The notes beneath the pieces are model-generated. The model did no database searches. It was not told the DNA's origin and worked only from the letters and a program-made list of their open reading frames with translations. From NCBI RefSeq assembly GCF_003390845.1, contig NZ_QMEK01000006.1, forward strand, positions 1 to 64,000: a DNA stretch of 64,000 nt, written 5' to 3'. Shown piece after piece: positions 25,622 through 35,312 of the stretch; the stretch's first letter is position 1; each line of letters opens with the position of its first letter. The position numbers and the translations under genes are program-made. Source of the DNA: Tropicimonas sp. IMCC34043 (GTDB lineage: Bacteria; Pseudomonadota; Alphaproteobacteria; Rhodobacterales; Rhodobacteraceae).

Positions 25622-26578
25622 ATGATCCGCAAATCGAACACCAGAATGGCACTGGGCCTGTCGCTCGTTGCAGGCACGCTTGCCTTCGCGACGGTAGCAC
25701 CTGCGCAGGACTATCCGAACCGACCCATAGAACTGATCGTGACCTTCGGTCCCGGCGGCGGCGCCGACCTGATGGGCCGGCAAATGGCCCGTTTCCTCGA
25801 AGCGCCGCTTGGCGTACCGGTTCCGGTCTCGAACGTTGCCGGTGCATCGGGAAATGCCGGGCTGACGGCGCTGCGGACCAACGCGGCGGACGGGTATACG
25901 ATGGGCACGCTCATCTCGCTCACCGTCGCCTCGTGGGCTGCCGGGCTTGGTGACAACGAACCCGAGGATTTCCGCGTCATCGCGGTCGCGCAAAGCTCGC
26001 CCTCCTTCCTGTTCGTGTCCTCAAACAGCCCCTACAAGACTGCCGAGGAGCTTTTCGCCTACGCGCGGGAACATCCCAGCGAGATCACTGTGGCGACCTC
26101 GGGTTATGGCACTCAGGATGACGTGACGCTCAAGATATTGTCCGATGCCGGCGTCGCGCTGGCGAACGTTCCACTGCAGGCGCCTGCCGAGCGTTATGCC
26201 TCTGCGATCGGCGGTCACACCTCGGCGATCTACGAGGAGCCCGGTGACGTTGCGCAATTCGTGGAAGCCGGACAACTGATCCCCGTGGTGGTCTTTGATA
26301 CCGAACGGCATCCCGAGTTTCCCGATGTCCCGACCTCGGCCGAGCTTGGCATCGACATCTCCGGCCTCGACAACTTCCGCAGCATCGCGGTTTCCGCCGA
26401 CGTGCCGGACGAGATCGTCGCCAAACTGCAATCCGCGATCCTCGACGTCGCGGCCTCGGACGAATGGCATGCGTTCTGCAAGAAGACCTACACCTGCATA
26501 GAGCCGGTGACCGGAGAGGCCGCGCAGGCGATGGTGCGTGATTTCAAGGATGTCATCGCGGCGAAGCTCGGTTCCTGA
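25622..26578 (+). CDS. Tripartite tricarboxylate transporter (TTT) substrate-binding protein, TctC/Bug family
   Basis: The 318-residue protein has a signal peptide (cleavage after VAPAQ) and the Bug signature segments YPNRPIELIVTFGPGGGAD, NVAGASGNAG, DVPTSAELGID and a late AAKLGS end. It starts at the ATG at 25622, with GGGAGG eight bases ahead. Bug proteins bind carboxylates in the periplasm. Together with the TctB and TctA homologues behind it, it should import sulfoacetate. The known sauU transporter of Cupriavidus is a single MFS protein, so this is a different uptake route. Confidence 0.88.
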   Translation: MIRKSNTRMALGLSLVAGTLAFATVAPAQDYPNRPIELIVTFGPGGGADLMGRQMARFLEAPLGVPVPVSNVAGASGNAGLTALRTNAADGYTMGTLISLTVASWAAGLGDNEPEDFRVIAVAQSSPSFLFVSSNSPYKTAEELFAYAREHPSEITVATSGYGTQDDVTLKILSDAGVALANVPLQAPAERYASAIGGHTSAIYEEPGDVAQFVEAGQLIPVVVFDTERHPEFPDVPTSAELGIDISGLDNFRSIAVSADVPDEIVAKLQSAILDVAASDEWHAFCKKTYTCIEPVTGEAAQAMVRDFKDVIAAKLGS

Positions 26579-26588
26579 GGGCGGTCGC

Positions 26589-27176
26589 GTGGAAAACCGA
26601 TTGACCTCGGACCACCGGACCGATGCGCAGGTCGGACGGGCGCAGTCGTCCGGCCTGCGTGTGCTGCTGCCGACGGTCTTGCCGGCGATGCTTGTTGTGC
26701 TGGGACTGGTCCTGCCCCTGTTCATGTTCGAGGGCGACCAGCACCCGAGCAAGATCGGCCTTGGCCCCGGGGCGTGGCCCGATGCCATCCTGAAGGGGAT
26801 GTCCTTTTTTGCGGCACTTTGGCTCGCGCGCGAAATATGGGTGCTCGGACGTGCGGGCCGGACGACAACCCTGTCTCCGCCGGATGACGATCTTTCCTAT
26901 TCCTATGCCAAGGCCATTGGCGGCCTCGTCATGATCGTCGCCTATGGCTGGCTGCTGCCCCTGACCGGCTTTGCGCTGACCACCGCCGCCTTCATCGCGC
27001 TTTGGTGCGTCTTTGGCGGCGTGCGCAAGCCTCTTGTCGTCATCCCCGTCTCGCTTCTCGGCACCTATGCCCTGTTGTGGGTGTTCATGGGGCTCGCGTT
27101 GATGCCGCTCAGCCGTGGGGTCGGCGTCTTCAATAGCTTCAGCATCGCTCTGTTGCAGCTTCTGGGCATCTACTAA
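26589..27176 (+). CDS. TTT transporter small membrane subunit, TctB family
   Basis: The 195-residue protein has four hydrophobic segments in the TctB arrangement, including VLPAMLVVLGLVLPLFMF and a C-terminal pair, with LGPGAWPDAI in the first loop, which is typical. A GTG at 26589 is the best start because GAGGG precedes it. It lies between tctC-like and tctA-like genes with short gaps, as expected for a TTT system. Confidence 0.85.
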   Translation: MENRLTSDHRTDAQVGRAQSSGLRVLLPTVLPAMLVVLGLVLPLFMFEGDQHPSKIGLGPGAWPDAILKGMSFFAALWLAREIWVLGRAGRTTTLSPPDDDLSYSYAKAIGGLVMIVAYGWLLPLTGFALTTAAFIALWCVFGGVRKPLVVIPVSLLGTYALLWVFMGLALMPLSRGVGVFNSFSIALLQLLGIY

Positions 27177-27193
27177 CAGAAAAGGCCCGAAAC

Positions 27194-28711
27194 ATGAGTA
27201 CGATCCATCTTTTGGCCGGCGGCTTCCAGGCTGCGTTCCAGTTCTGGCCGTTCCTGACCATTGTCACGGGGCTGCTCGTCGGCGTCGTTGCAGGCGCGAT
27301 CCCCGGCATCTCGTTCGTCAACGCGATGGCCATGGCATTGCCGTTCACCTATGTCATGGAACCCACCCAATCCATGCTGTTTCTGGGCGGGATCTATGTC
27401 GGGGGTGTGTTCGGCGGATCGATCTCTGCGATCATGATCAACGTCCCCGGAACGCCCGCGTCGTTGCCCGCCACCTGGGAGGGCTATCCCATGACGCGGC
27501 AGGGCAACGTCAAGCGGGCGCTGGCAATCGCGGTCACCGCCTCGGCAACGGGCGGGCTGGTCAGTGCGCTGGTTCTGGCGTTCCTGTCGGCGCCCTTTGC
27601 GACCTTCGCGCTGCGGTTTTCGCAACCCGAGTTCTTCGCGGCAACGCTTCTCGGTCTGGTCAGTGTCATCGCCATTGCCAAGGACCAGCCGCTGGTCACG
27701 ATGGTTTCCCTGCTTCTCGGCATCGCCGTCGGCACGGTTGGTGTCGATCCTCTGTATGGTCAGGCGCGGTTCACCTTCGGTGTCCCGGAGATGGAAAGCG
27801 GCGTCCGCTTTGTCGTCGTGATGATCGGCCTTTTCGCCATCGGCGAAGTGGTCGATCTGCTGGCGACCAATCGCGACCTGCGGCCGAAGAAGATCGACGG
27901 CAAGGGCCTTGGCGTGAGCTTTCGGGACATCCTGAACGTGAAAGGGGCGATCCTGCGGGGAACCGGGCTGGGGTGCATGATCGGCGTCATTCCGGGCGCC
28001 GGCGCGACCCCGGGGGCAGTCATTGCCTATGGCGTCGAGAAACAGGTGTCAAAGCGCGGGAAGGAATTCGGGACCGGCGTGGATGAAGGGCTGGCGGCGC
28101 CGGAAGCGGCCAAGAATGCCACAACCGGGGCCGCAATGGTGCCGCTGCTGACGCTTGGCATCCCGGGCAGTGCGGCGACCGCAATCATGCTGGCCGCGAT
28201 GATGCTCCACGGCGTCAATCCGGGACCGCTTTTGTTCATCATGGATCCGTCGATGGTCTATACGATCTTTGCCGCGATGATCATTGCCAACCTGCTGATG
28301 ATCGTGGCCGGCATCGGGGTGGCGCAGGTGTTTTCGACCCTGATGCGGACGCCGCCCGCAATCCTTGCCGCCTTCATTGTGGTCCTGAGCGTTGTCGGTG
28401 CCTACGGCGTTCGCAACAACGTCTTCGACGTCTATGTCTGCCTTGCTTTCGGTGTTCTGGGTTGGGGGATGAAACGCATCGGTTTTCCGACCGCACCGAT
28501 GGTGCTGGGCGTGATCCTTGGACCGCTGGCCGAACGCTACTTTCTCACCTCGCTTGCCAATGCCCATCAGGACTGGACCGTCTTCTTCGTCCGTCCGATC
28601 AGCGCGACGATCCTGTTTCTTGCGCTGGTGTTCGTGTGCTGGTCGCTCTGGCCAGCTCTCAAGCCGATCGCCCGGCGTCTGCTGGGCCGCAAGGAAAGAT
28701 TCAACGTCTAG
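27194..28711 (+). CDS. TTT transporter large membrane subunit, TctA family
   Basis: The 505-residue protein has about 12 membrane segments. It carries the two TctA signatures: GVVAGAIPGISFVNAMAM near the N-terminus and MIGVIPGAGATPGAVIAYG in the middle, plus FGGSISAIMINVPGTP and PLLTLGIPGSAATAIML. TctA is the channel-forming subunit driven by the ion gradient. AAAGG lies ahead of the ATG. It completes the presumed sulfoacetate importer. Confidence 0.92.
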   Translation: MSTIHLLAGGFQAAFQFWPFLTIVTGLLVGVVAGAIPGISFVNAMAMALPFTYVMEPTQSMLFLGGIYVGGVFGGSISAIMINVPGTPASLPATWEGYPMTRQGNVKRALAIAVTASATGGLVSALVLAFLSAPFATFALRFSQPEFFAATLLGLVSVIAIAKDQPLVTMVSLLLGIAVGTVGVDPLYGQARFTFGVPEMESGVRFVVVMIGLFAIGEVVDLLATNRDLRPKKIDGKGLGVSFRDILNVKGAILRGTGLGCMIGVIPGAGATPGAVIAYGVEKQVSKRGKEFGTGVDEGLAAPEAAKNATTGAAMVPLLTLGIPGSAATAIMLAAMMLHGVNPGPLLFIMDPSMVYTIFAAMIIANLLMIVAGIGVAQVFSTLMRTPPAILAAFIVVLSVVGAYGVRNNVFDVYVCLAFGVLGWGMKRIGFPTAPMVLGVILGPLAERYFLTSLANAHQDWTVFFVRPISATILFLALVFVCWSLWPALKPIARRLLGRKERFNV

Positions 28712-28797
28712 ATCCTTCCGCACCACCAAAGGCCTGCACGCGGCGTCGGCGCCATCTGTCTGTGCGGCCGCTCACGGAAATACGAGGAGACCCATTC

Positions 28798-30579
28798 ATG
28801 AAGATGACGACCGAAGAAGCGTTTGTGAAAGTCCTGCAGATGCATGGGATCGAACATGCATTCGGGATCATCGGGTCGGCCATGATGCCGATTTCCGATC
28901 TGTTCCCGGCCGCGGGGATCAAGTTCTGGGATTGCGCGCATGAGGTGAACGCCGGCATGAGCGCCGATGGCTACACCCGCGCCACCGGCAAGATGTCGAT
29001 GGCGATCGCCCAGAACGGCCCCGGCATCACCAATATGGTAACGCCGATCATCACCGCCTTCTGGAACCACACGCCGCTGCTGCTGGTCACGCCGCAGGCC
29101 GCCAACAAGACCATCGGCCAGGGCGGGTTTCAGGAAATGCAGCAGATGGCGCTGTTCAAGGATTGCGTCTGCTATCAGGAGGAGGTGCGGGATCCGACCC
29201 GGATCGCCGAGGTGCTGAACCGGGTGATCCTCAAGGCGTTCCGGGGCGCGGCGCCGGCGCAGATCAACGTGCCACGCGATTTCTGGACCCAGATCATCGA
29301 TATCGAGCTTCCGCAGATCGTGCGGATCGACCATCCGCCGGGCGATCCGTCAGCGATTGCCGAGGCCGCCAGCCTGCTGTCCGGTGCGCAGTTCCCGGTG
29401 ATCCTGAACGGGGCGGGCGTCGTGCTTTCGGGTGCGATCCCGGTCGCCGTGCAACTGGCCGAGCGGCTGTCGGCGCCTGTCTGCTGCAACTATCAGCACA
29501 ATGACGCGTTTCCGGGGTCGCATCCGCTGTCCTGCGGACCGCTCGGCTATAACGGCTCCAGGGCGGCCATGGACATGATTTCCAAGGCCGACGTGATCCT
29601 CGCCCTCGGCACCCGGCTCAATCCGTTCTCGTCGCTGCCGGCCTATCAGACCGAATATTGGCCGAAGGACGCAAAGATCATCCAGGTCGATATCAACGCC
29701 GACCGGATCGGGCTGACCAAGAAGGTCGCGGTCGGCATTCAGGGCGATGCGCGCAAGGTGGCCGAGGCAATCCTTGCCGGCCTGTCGGAGCAGGCAGGCG
29801 ACGCCGGGCGCAAGCAACGCGAGGACATGGTGGCCTATGCCAAGTCGGCCTGGGCCCAGCAACTCGCCTCGATGGATCACGAGGACGACGATGACGGCAT
29901 CAGCTGGAACGAGCGCGCCCGAACCCGCGAACCGGACCGGATGAGCCCGCGTCAGGCCTGGCGCGCGATCCAGAGCGCGCTGCCGGCGAATGCGATCATC
30001 AGTTCGGACATCGGCAACAACTGTGCCATCGGCAATGCCTATCCCAGCTTCGAGCAAGGCCGGAAATACCTGGCTCCGGGGCTGTTCGGCCCCTGCGGCT
30101 ATGGCCTGCCGGCGATCCTTGGCGCCAAGATCGGATGCCCGGACGTGCCTGTCGTCGGTTTCGCGGGCGACGGCGCCTTCGGGATCTCGATGAACGAGAT
30201 GACGGCCTGCGGGCGCAACGACTGGCCGGCGATCACCATGGTGATCTTCCGCAACTACCAGTGGGGCGCCGAGAAGCGGAACACGACGCTGTGGTTCGAC
30301 GACAACTTCGTCGGCACCGAACTGAACCTCGGCGTGAACTATGCGAAGGTTGCCGATGCCTGCGGTCTGAAGGGCGTGCAGGTCACCGGGACCGAGGCGC
30401 TGACAGAGGCGCTCAGGACTGCGGTGAAGGAACAGATGGAGGACGGCATCACGACCTTCATCGAAGTCGTCCTGAACCAGGAGCTTGGCGAGCCCTTCCG
30501 GCGGGACGCCATGAAGAAACCGGTCGTCGTGGCCGGAATCTCGAAGGCCGATTTCGTGGCCCAGACCCCCCGCCTTTGA
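28798..30579 (+). CDS. xsc: Sulfoacetaldehyde acetyltransferase Xsc
   Basis: The 593-residue thiamine-diphosphate enzyme opens with MKMTTEEAFVKVLQMHGIEH, then FWDCAHEVNAGMSADGYTRA (conserved Glu of the ThDP site), GFQEMQQMALFKDCVC and, in the C-terminal ThDP/Mg region, GFAGDGAFGISMNEM. These stretches are characteristic of Xsc. It converts sulfoacetaldehyde and phosphate to acetyl phosphate and sulfite. The ATG at 28798 follows GAGGAGA. Downstream Pta and SoeABC handle its two products. Confidence 0.95.
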   Translation: MKMTTEEAFVKVLQMHGIEHAFGIIGSAMMPISDLFPAAGIKFWDCAHEVNAGMSADGYTRATGKMSMAIAQNGPGITNMVTPIITAFWNHTPLLLVTPQAANKTIGQGGFQEMQQMALFKDCVCYQEEVRDPTRIAEVLNRVILKAFRGAAPAQINVPRDFWTQIIDIELPQIVRIDHPPGDPSAIAEAASLLSGAQFPVILNGAGVVLSGAIPVAVQLAERLSAPVCCNYQHNDAFPGSHPLSCGPLGYNGSRAAMDMISKADVILALGTRLNPFSSLPAYQTEYWPKDAKIIQVDINADRIGLTKKVAVGIQGDARKVAEAILAGLSEQAGDAGRKQREDMVAYAKSAWAQQLASMDHEDDDDGISWNERARTREPDRMSPRQAWRAIQSALPANAIISSDIGNNCAIGNAYPSFEQGRKYLAPGLFGPCGYGLPAILGAKIGCPDVPVVGFAGDGAFGISMNEMTACGRNDWPAITMVIFRNYQWGAEKRNTTLWFDDNFVGTELNLGVNYAKVADACGLKGVQVTGTEALTEALRTAVKEQMEDGITTFIEVVLNQELGEPFRRDAMKKPVVVAGISKADFVAQTPRL

Positions 30580-30617
30580 TGGTGGAGGGCCGTCGGGAGT
30601 GCCGGGACACCGGGGAG

Positions 30618-30640
30618 ACGGGGACTGTGACGGTCCCCGT
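30618..30640 (+). other. Hairpin between xsc and pta
   Basis: In the 97-base gap there is a perfect 8-bp stem (ACGGGGAC / GTCCCCGT) with a 7-base loop and no T-run. It may stabilise the xsc part of the transcript or set the level of downstream genes. Confidence 0.4.
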
Positions 30641-30676
30641 GCCCGGCCCTGCTGAACGCAAGAGGACAAGCGCGCG

Positions 30677-31687
30677 ATGTCGGTTCTGAACAATATTGCC
30701 ACTCTCTGCCGGACGGCGCGGCCGCATATCGTGCTGTCCGAGGGCGAGGATCCGCGCGTCGCCGAAGCGGCGGTTCGCGCCGGCGCCGAGGGTCTGGCCC
30801 GGATCACCTTGCTTGGGGCAACCGACAGGGTGCGCCGCGGGATCGCCGGGGCAGCGGGGCAGGCAGAGATCGACGTGCTCGATCCCGAAGCCTCTGACAG
30901 GATCGAGGACTATGCCACAGCCTATCATGCTCTGCGGCGGCACAAGGGCGTCGACATGGTGGAGGCGCGCAAGGTCATGCGCTCACCGCTGGGGTTTGCG
31001 GCGATGATGCTGCGGCAGGGCGATGCCGACGGAACCATTGGCGGCGCCGTCGCGACGACCGCGGAAACCGTGCGGACTGCCCTGCAGATCGTCGGCAAGG
31101 CCGAGACGGCCGATGTCGTTTCAAGCTGCTTTCTGATGCTGCTCGGCGCTCCGTTCAGCCGGCCGGTGATCTTTGCCGATTGCGGGCTGATCCTGCAGCC
31201 GACGGCGGTCGAGCTGGCGAGCATCGCCATCGCTTCGGCCGGGTCGCTGACCGCGCTGACAGGCCAGACGCCGCGGATCGCGATGCTGTCGTTCTCGACC
31301 CTCGGCAGCGTTCCCGATACCGCGCATGAATCGATCGGCCGCATCAATACGGCGGTAAGACTGGTGCGGGACCGCAGACCCGACCTGATGATCGAGGGCG
31401 AGATCCAGTTCGATGCCGCATTGATGCCCGATGTCGCGTCCTCGAAGGCACCTGCCTCGATCCTTGGCGGCAACGCGAACGTCTTTGTCTTCCCAAGCCT
31501 CAGCGCGGGCAACATCGGCTATAAAATCGCCCAGCGGTTGGGCGGCGCGATGGCCCTCGGTCCCATCATTCAGGGACTTGCCCGTCCGGCAAACGATTTG
31601 TCGAGGGGATGCAGCGTTGATGATGTCTATCGGATGATTGCCATTACCGGCGCCCAGTCGGCCGCGATGAAGCGGATTGCCGCGTGA
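30677..31687 (+). CDS. pta: Phosphate acetyltransferase
   Basis: The 336-residue PTA_PTB-family protein has HIVLSEGEDPRVAEAAVRA, DGTIGGAVATTAETVRTAL, FADCGLILQPTAVELASIA, LSFSTLGSV, EGEIQFDAAL and ANVFVFPSLSAGNIGYKIAQ, which are conserved Pta segments. It turns acetyl phosphate from Xsc into acetyl-CoA. Short Pta proteins of this size are the usual partner of Xsc in sulfonate-degrading bacteria. It lacks the N-terminal regulatory part of the long enterobacterial enzyme. Confidence 0.93.
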   Translation: MSVLNNIATLCRTARPHIVLSEGEDPRVAEAAVRAGAEGLARITLLGATDRVRRGIAGAAGQAEIDVLDPEASDRIEDYATAYHALRRHKGVDMVEARKVMRSPLGFAAMMLRQGDADGTIGGAVATTAETVRTALQIVGKAETADVVSSCFLMLLGAPFSRPVIFADCGLILQPTAVELASIAIASAGSLTALTGQTPRIAMLSFSTLGSVPDTAHESIGRINTAVRLVRDRRPDLMIEGEIQFDAALMPDVASSKAPASILGGNANVFVFPSLSAGNIGYKIAQRLGGAMALGPIIQGLARPANDLSRGCSVDDVYRMIAITGAQSAAMKRIAA

Positions 31688-31701
31688 AAAAGGAGAGTGG
31701 A

Positions 31702-34557
31702 ATGTCCGCAGAACCCGTCGTCAACCTCAACCAGCCCGTCGCAGACCGGGTGGCCAAGACGACCTGTTACATGTGCGCCTGCCGCTGCGGGATCGACGTC
31801 CATATCACCGATGGCAAGGTCCGCTATATCGACGGCAACCGCGATCACCCGGTGAACCGGGGTGTCATCTGTGGCAAGGGCAGCGCGGGGATCATGCAGC
31901 ACTATTCGCCCGCACGTCTTCGCGCGCCGATGCGACGGGTGGGGCCGCGCGGTTCGGGCGAGTTCGAAGAAATTTCCTGGGACGAAGCGCTGGCGCTGGC
32001 AACCGACTGGCTGGGGGAGGTCCGTCGGAGCGATCCCCGGCGGCTGGCGTTTTTCACCGGCCGCGACCAGAGCCAGTCGCTGACCGGGTTCTGGGCAATG
32101 CAGTATGGAACGCCGAACTTCGCGGCCCATGGCGGGTTCTGCTCGGTCAACATGGCCGCCGGCGGGCTTTATACCTTCGGCGGCGCCTTCTGGGAATTCG
32201 GCGACCCGGATTGGGACCTGACCAAGTATTTCATGCTGTTCGGCGTGGCCGAGGATCATGCCTCGAACCCGATCAAGATCGGCATTGGCAAGCTCAAGTC
32301 GCGCGGCGCCAAGGTCGTGTCGATAAATCCGGTGCGAACCGGCTATAACGCTGTGGCCGACGAATGGGTCGGCATTCGTCCGGGCACGGACGGGCTGTTC
32401 GTGGGGGCGCTGATTCACGAACTGTTCCGCACCCGGCAGGTCGATCTGGACTATCTGATCCGCTACACCAACGCGCCCTGGCTTGTCATCGAGGCGCCGG
32501 GTGCCGCGGACGACGGGCTGTTTGCGCGCGACGAAGCGGGCGCGCCGCTGGTCTGGGACAAGGCAAGTGGCGGGCTGGCAAGCGGGCTCGGCCCCGATGT
32601 CCAGCCGGTTCTGACCGGACGCCGCACGCTGGCCGACGGGCGCATGGCGCGCCCGGTTTTCGAGCTGATGGCCGAACGCTATCTCGATCCCACCTACAGC
32701 CCCGAGGCCGTGGCGGAGGGAACCGGCGTGCCGGCCGAGCAGATCCGGCGGCTGGCGGCAGAGATTGCCCACGTCGCCTTCAGGGAAGAGATCGTGCTGG
32801 ACCAGCCCTGGACCGACTGGACGGGACGGCGCCACGAAAAGATGATCGGCCGCCCGGTCTCGATGCACGCGATGCGGGGTATTTCGGCCCATTCGAACGG
32901 TTTCCAGACCTGCCGGATGATCCATATTCTGCAGATCCTTCTGGGGTCGATCGACTGCCCCGGCGGCTTTCGATATAAACCGCCCTATCCCCGGCAGGCG
33001 CCGCCCTGGCTGTTGCCGCACGGAGCCAGCCGCGATGTGCGCCCCGATGAACCGCTCGGCGGTCCGCATCTGGGGTTTCCGCTGGGTCCGCAACATCTTC
33101 TGCTCAATGAGGATGACAGCCCGGCCCGGATCGACAAGGGCTTTAGCTGGGATGCCCCGATGTCGGCACATGGGTTGATGCACATGGTCATCAACAACGC
33201 CGCCACCAAGGATCCCTACGGTATCGACGTTCTGTTCATGTACATGGCCAACATGGCGTGGAACTCCTCGATGAACGTGGGCGGAACGATCGAGGCGCTG
33301 ACCAGAAAGGACGAAAACGGCGACTATGTGATCCCAAAGATCATCTATTCGGATTCCTATTATTCCGAAACGGTGCCCTACGCCGACCTGATCTTGCCGG
33401 ATACGACCTATCTCGAACGCTGGGACTGCATCTCGCTGCTCGACCGTCCGATCTCGGAGGCCGATATGGCCGCGGATTCGATCCGCTGGCCGGTGGTCGA
33501 GCCGGACCGAGACGTGCGCGGATTTCAGGAAGTGCTGATCGATCTTGGCGGCCGTCTCGGGTTGCCTGCCTTTACCAATGCGGACGGTTCGCCGAAATAT
33601 CCCGGTGGATACCCCGACTACATCGTCAACCATCAGCGCAAACCGGGGATCGGTCCGCTGGCCGGATGGCGGGGGGCGGACGGAACCAAGACAGGCAACG
33701 GCGCGCCGAACCCGCAGCAGCTCGACCGCTATATCGAGAACGGTTCCTTTTTCGCGCATCACCTGAAACCCGAGCAGGCCTATTTCAAGCACGCCAACCG
33801 CGATTACCTGACCTGGGCGGTCGAGATGGGGTTCCGGACCGTTCCGCTGCCGACGATCTTTCAGCTTTATTCCGAACCGGTGCAGGCGTTCAGGCTTGCG
33901 GCAGAGGGCCATGGCACGCGCCAGCCCCCCGAAACCCACCGCGCGCGCATTGCCCGATATTTCGACCCGCTGCCGTTCTGGTATCCGCCGTTCGAGGGAA
34001 GTCTGGTGGACGAGGCGCTCTATCCGCTTCACGCGATCACCCAGCGGCCGATGCACATGTATCATTCCTGGGGCAGTCAGAATGCCTGGCTGCGGCAGAT
34101 CACGGCGGCGAACAGGCTTTACATCCATCACGATCTTGGCGCGCAGACGGGCGTTACCGATGACGACTGGGTCTGGCTCGCGTCGCATCTGGGCCGGGTC
34201 AAGTGCCAGGTCCGGCTGATGGAGGGCGTCAATCCGGACACCGTCTGGACCTGGAACGCCATTGGCAAGCGCCGCGGGGCCTGGAACCTGTCCGACGACG
34301 CGCCGGAGATGAAAGAGGGCTTCCTGCTCAACCACCTCATTTCCGAACTGCTGCCCAAGGGCGGAGGCGGCTATCGCTACTCCAATTCCGATCCGATCAC
34401 GGGTCAGGCCGCCTGGTTCGACCTTCGTGTGAATATCGCCCCTGCAGACGGCGCTGGCGCCACCGAGCCGATGTTCGAACCCCTCGGCCACGCCCAGCTT
34501 CCGCCGGCGCCGGGAAAACTTGCCTATGGCAGTCAATTTCGAAAGGCCAAGACATGA
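31702..34557 (+). CDS. soeA: Sulfite dehydrogenase (quinone), molybdopterin subunit SoeA
   Basis: The 951-residue protein belongs to the DMSO-reductase superfamily. Its N-terminus binds one 4Fe-4S cluster through Cys22, Cys25, Cys29 and Cys57 (CYMCACRC ... GVICGKG). A molybdopterin guanine dinucleotide-binding body follows (KSRGAKVVSINPVRTGYNAVAD; GRPVSMHAMRGISAHSNGFQ; ADLILPDTTYLERWDC). There is no Tat signal, so it faces the cytoplasm, as SoeA does. Together with SoeB and SoeC it oxidises sulfite to sulfate at the membrane. In isolation it could be another Psr/Dms-like enzyme, but the position after xsc-pta makes sulfite the expected substrate. The ATG at 31702 is preceded by AAGGAG. Confidence 0.85.
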   Translation: MSAEPVVNLNQPVADRVAKTTCYMCACRCGIDVHITDGKVRYIDGNRDHPVNRGVICGKGSAGIMQHYSPARLRAPMRRVGPRGSGEFEEISWDEALALATDWLGEVRRSDPRRLAFFTGRDQSQSLTGFWAMQYGTPNFAAHGGFCSVNMAAGGLYTFGGAFWEFGDPDWDLTKYFMLFGVAEDHASNPIKIGIGKLKSRGAKVVSINPVRTGYNAVADEWVGIRPGTDGLFVGALIHELFRTRQVDLDYLIRYTNAPWLVIEAPGAADDGLFARDEAGAPLVWDKASGGLASGLGPDVQPVLTGRRTLADGRMARPVFELMAERYLDPTYSPEAVAEGTGVPAEQIRRLAAEIAHVAFREEIVLDQPWTDWTGRRHEKMIGRPVSMHAMRGISAHSNGFQTCRMIHILQILLGSIDCPGGFRYKPPYPRQAPPWLLPHGASRDVRPDEPLGGPHLGFPLGPQHLLLNEDDSPARIDKGFSWDAPMSAHGLMHMVINNAATKDPYGIDVLFMYMANMAWNSSMNVGGTIEALTRKDENGDYVIPKIIYSDSYYSETVPYADLILPDTTYLERWDCISLLDRPISEADMAADSIRWPVVEPDRDVRGFQEVLIDLGGRLGLPAFTNADGSPKYPGGYPDYIVNHQRKPGIGPLAGWRGADGTKTGNGAPNPQQLDRYIENGSFFAHHLKPEQAYFKHANRDYLTWAVEMGFRTVPLPTIFQLYSEPVQAFRLAAEGHGTRQPPETHRARIARYFDPLPFWYPPFEGSLVDEALYPLHAITQRPMHMYHSWGSQNAWLRQITAANRLYIHHDLGAQTGVTDDDWVWLASHLGRVKCQVRLMEGVNPDTVWTWNAIGKRRGAWNLSDDAPEMKEGFLLNHLISELLPKGGGGYRYSNSDPITGQAAWFDLRVNIAPADGAGATEPMFEPLGHAQLPPAPGKLAYGSQFRKAKT

Positions 34558-35303
34558 CGACCCTGCCGCCCGAGACCGGAAAGAAGCTTGGCCTTGTCAT
34601 CGATCTTGATATCTGTGTGGGCTGCCAGGCCTGTGTGACCAGTTGCAAGGAATGGAACACCGGCGGCCACAGCGCACCGCTCTCCGACCATGACCCCTAT
34701 GGCGCGGATCCCTCGGGGGCCTGGCTGAACCGGGTCCATTCCTATGAATACGAGAAGGCCGGCGTCAGCCGGACCGTGCATTTCCCGCGCTCATGCCTGC
34801 ATTGCGAGGAACCTGCCTGCGTCACGGTCTGCCCGACCGGCGCGTCCTACAAGCGGATCGAGGACGGTATTGTTCTGGTCAATCCCGATACCTGCATCGG
34901 CTGCAAGCTGTGTTCCTGGGCCTGTCCCTATGGCGCGCGCGAATACGACCACGACGACGGTGTGATGAAGAAATGCACGCTTTGCGTCGATCGCATCTAT
35001 AACGAGACCATTCCCGAAGAGGACAGGGTGCCGTCCTGCGTGCGCGCCTGTCCCACCGGTGCCCGCGCCTTCGGCGATCTCGGCGATCCGGACAGCGCAG
35101 TTTCGAAATCGGTCGCGGCGCGCGAGGGTTTCGGACTGCTCGAGGAGTTCGGCTACAAGCCGGTCAACCGCTATCTGCCGCCGCGCGAGGCCGCGCCGCG
35201 CGCGGTCGTGGCCGAACCGCAGGGCGAGACCGCAAGCCTGCCCAATCCCCGCTCGGCCGTCGAACGCCTGTTCGCCTGGGCCGACCGGGCTCTGTCGCAC
35301 TGA
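34554..35303 (+). CDS. soeB: Sulfite dehydrogenase iron-sulfur subunit SoeB
   Basis: The 249-residue protein has four ferredoxin-type Cys groups: CVGCQACVTSCKEWN, CLHCEEPACVTVCPTGA, CIGCKLCSWACPYGA and CTLC ... CVRACPTGA. These suit four 4Fe-4S clusters as in DmsB/PsrB. It carries electrons from SoeA to the membrane subunit. It overlaps soeA by four bases (ATGA), so production of the two subunits is coupled. Confidence 0.9.
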   Translation: MTTLPPETGKKLGLVIDLDICVGCQACVTSCKEWNTGGHSAPLSDHDPYGADPSGAWLNRVHSYEYEKAGVSRTVHFPRSCLHCEEPACVTVCPTGASYKRIEDGIVLVNPDTCIGCKLCSWACPYGAREYDHDDGVMKKCTLCVDRIYNETIPEEDRVPSCVRACPTGARAFGDLGDPDSAVSKSVAAREGFGLLEEFGYKPVNRYLPPREAAPRAVVAEPQGETASLPNPRSAVERLFAWADRALSH

Positions 35304-35312
35304 GGATCCTGC

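Noticed and set aside
31627-34536. 969-codon minus-strand open frame opposite soeA
   Set aside because: Shadow of the molybdopterin subunit gene, whose Cys motifs and overlaps are clear.
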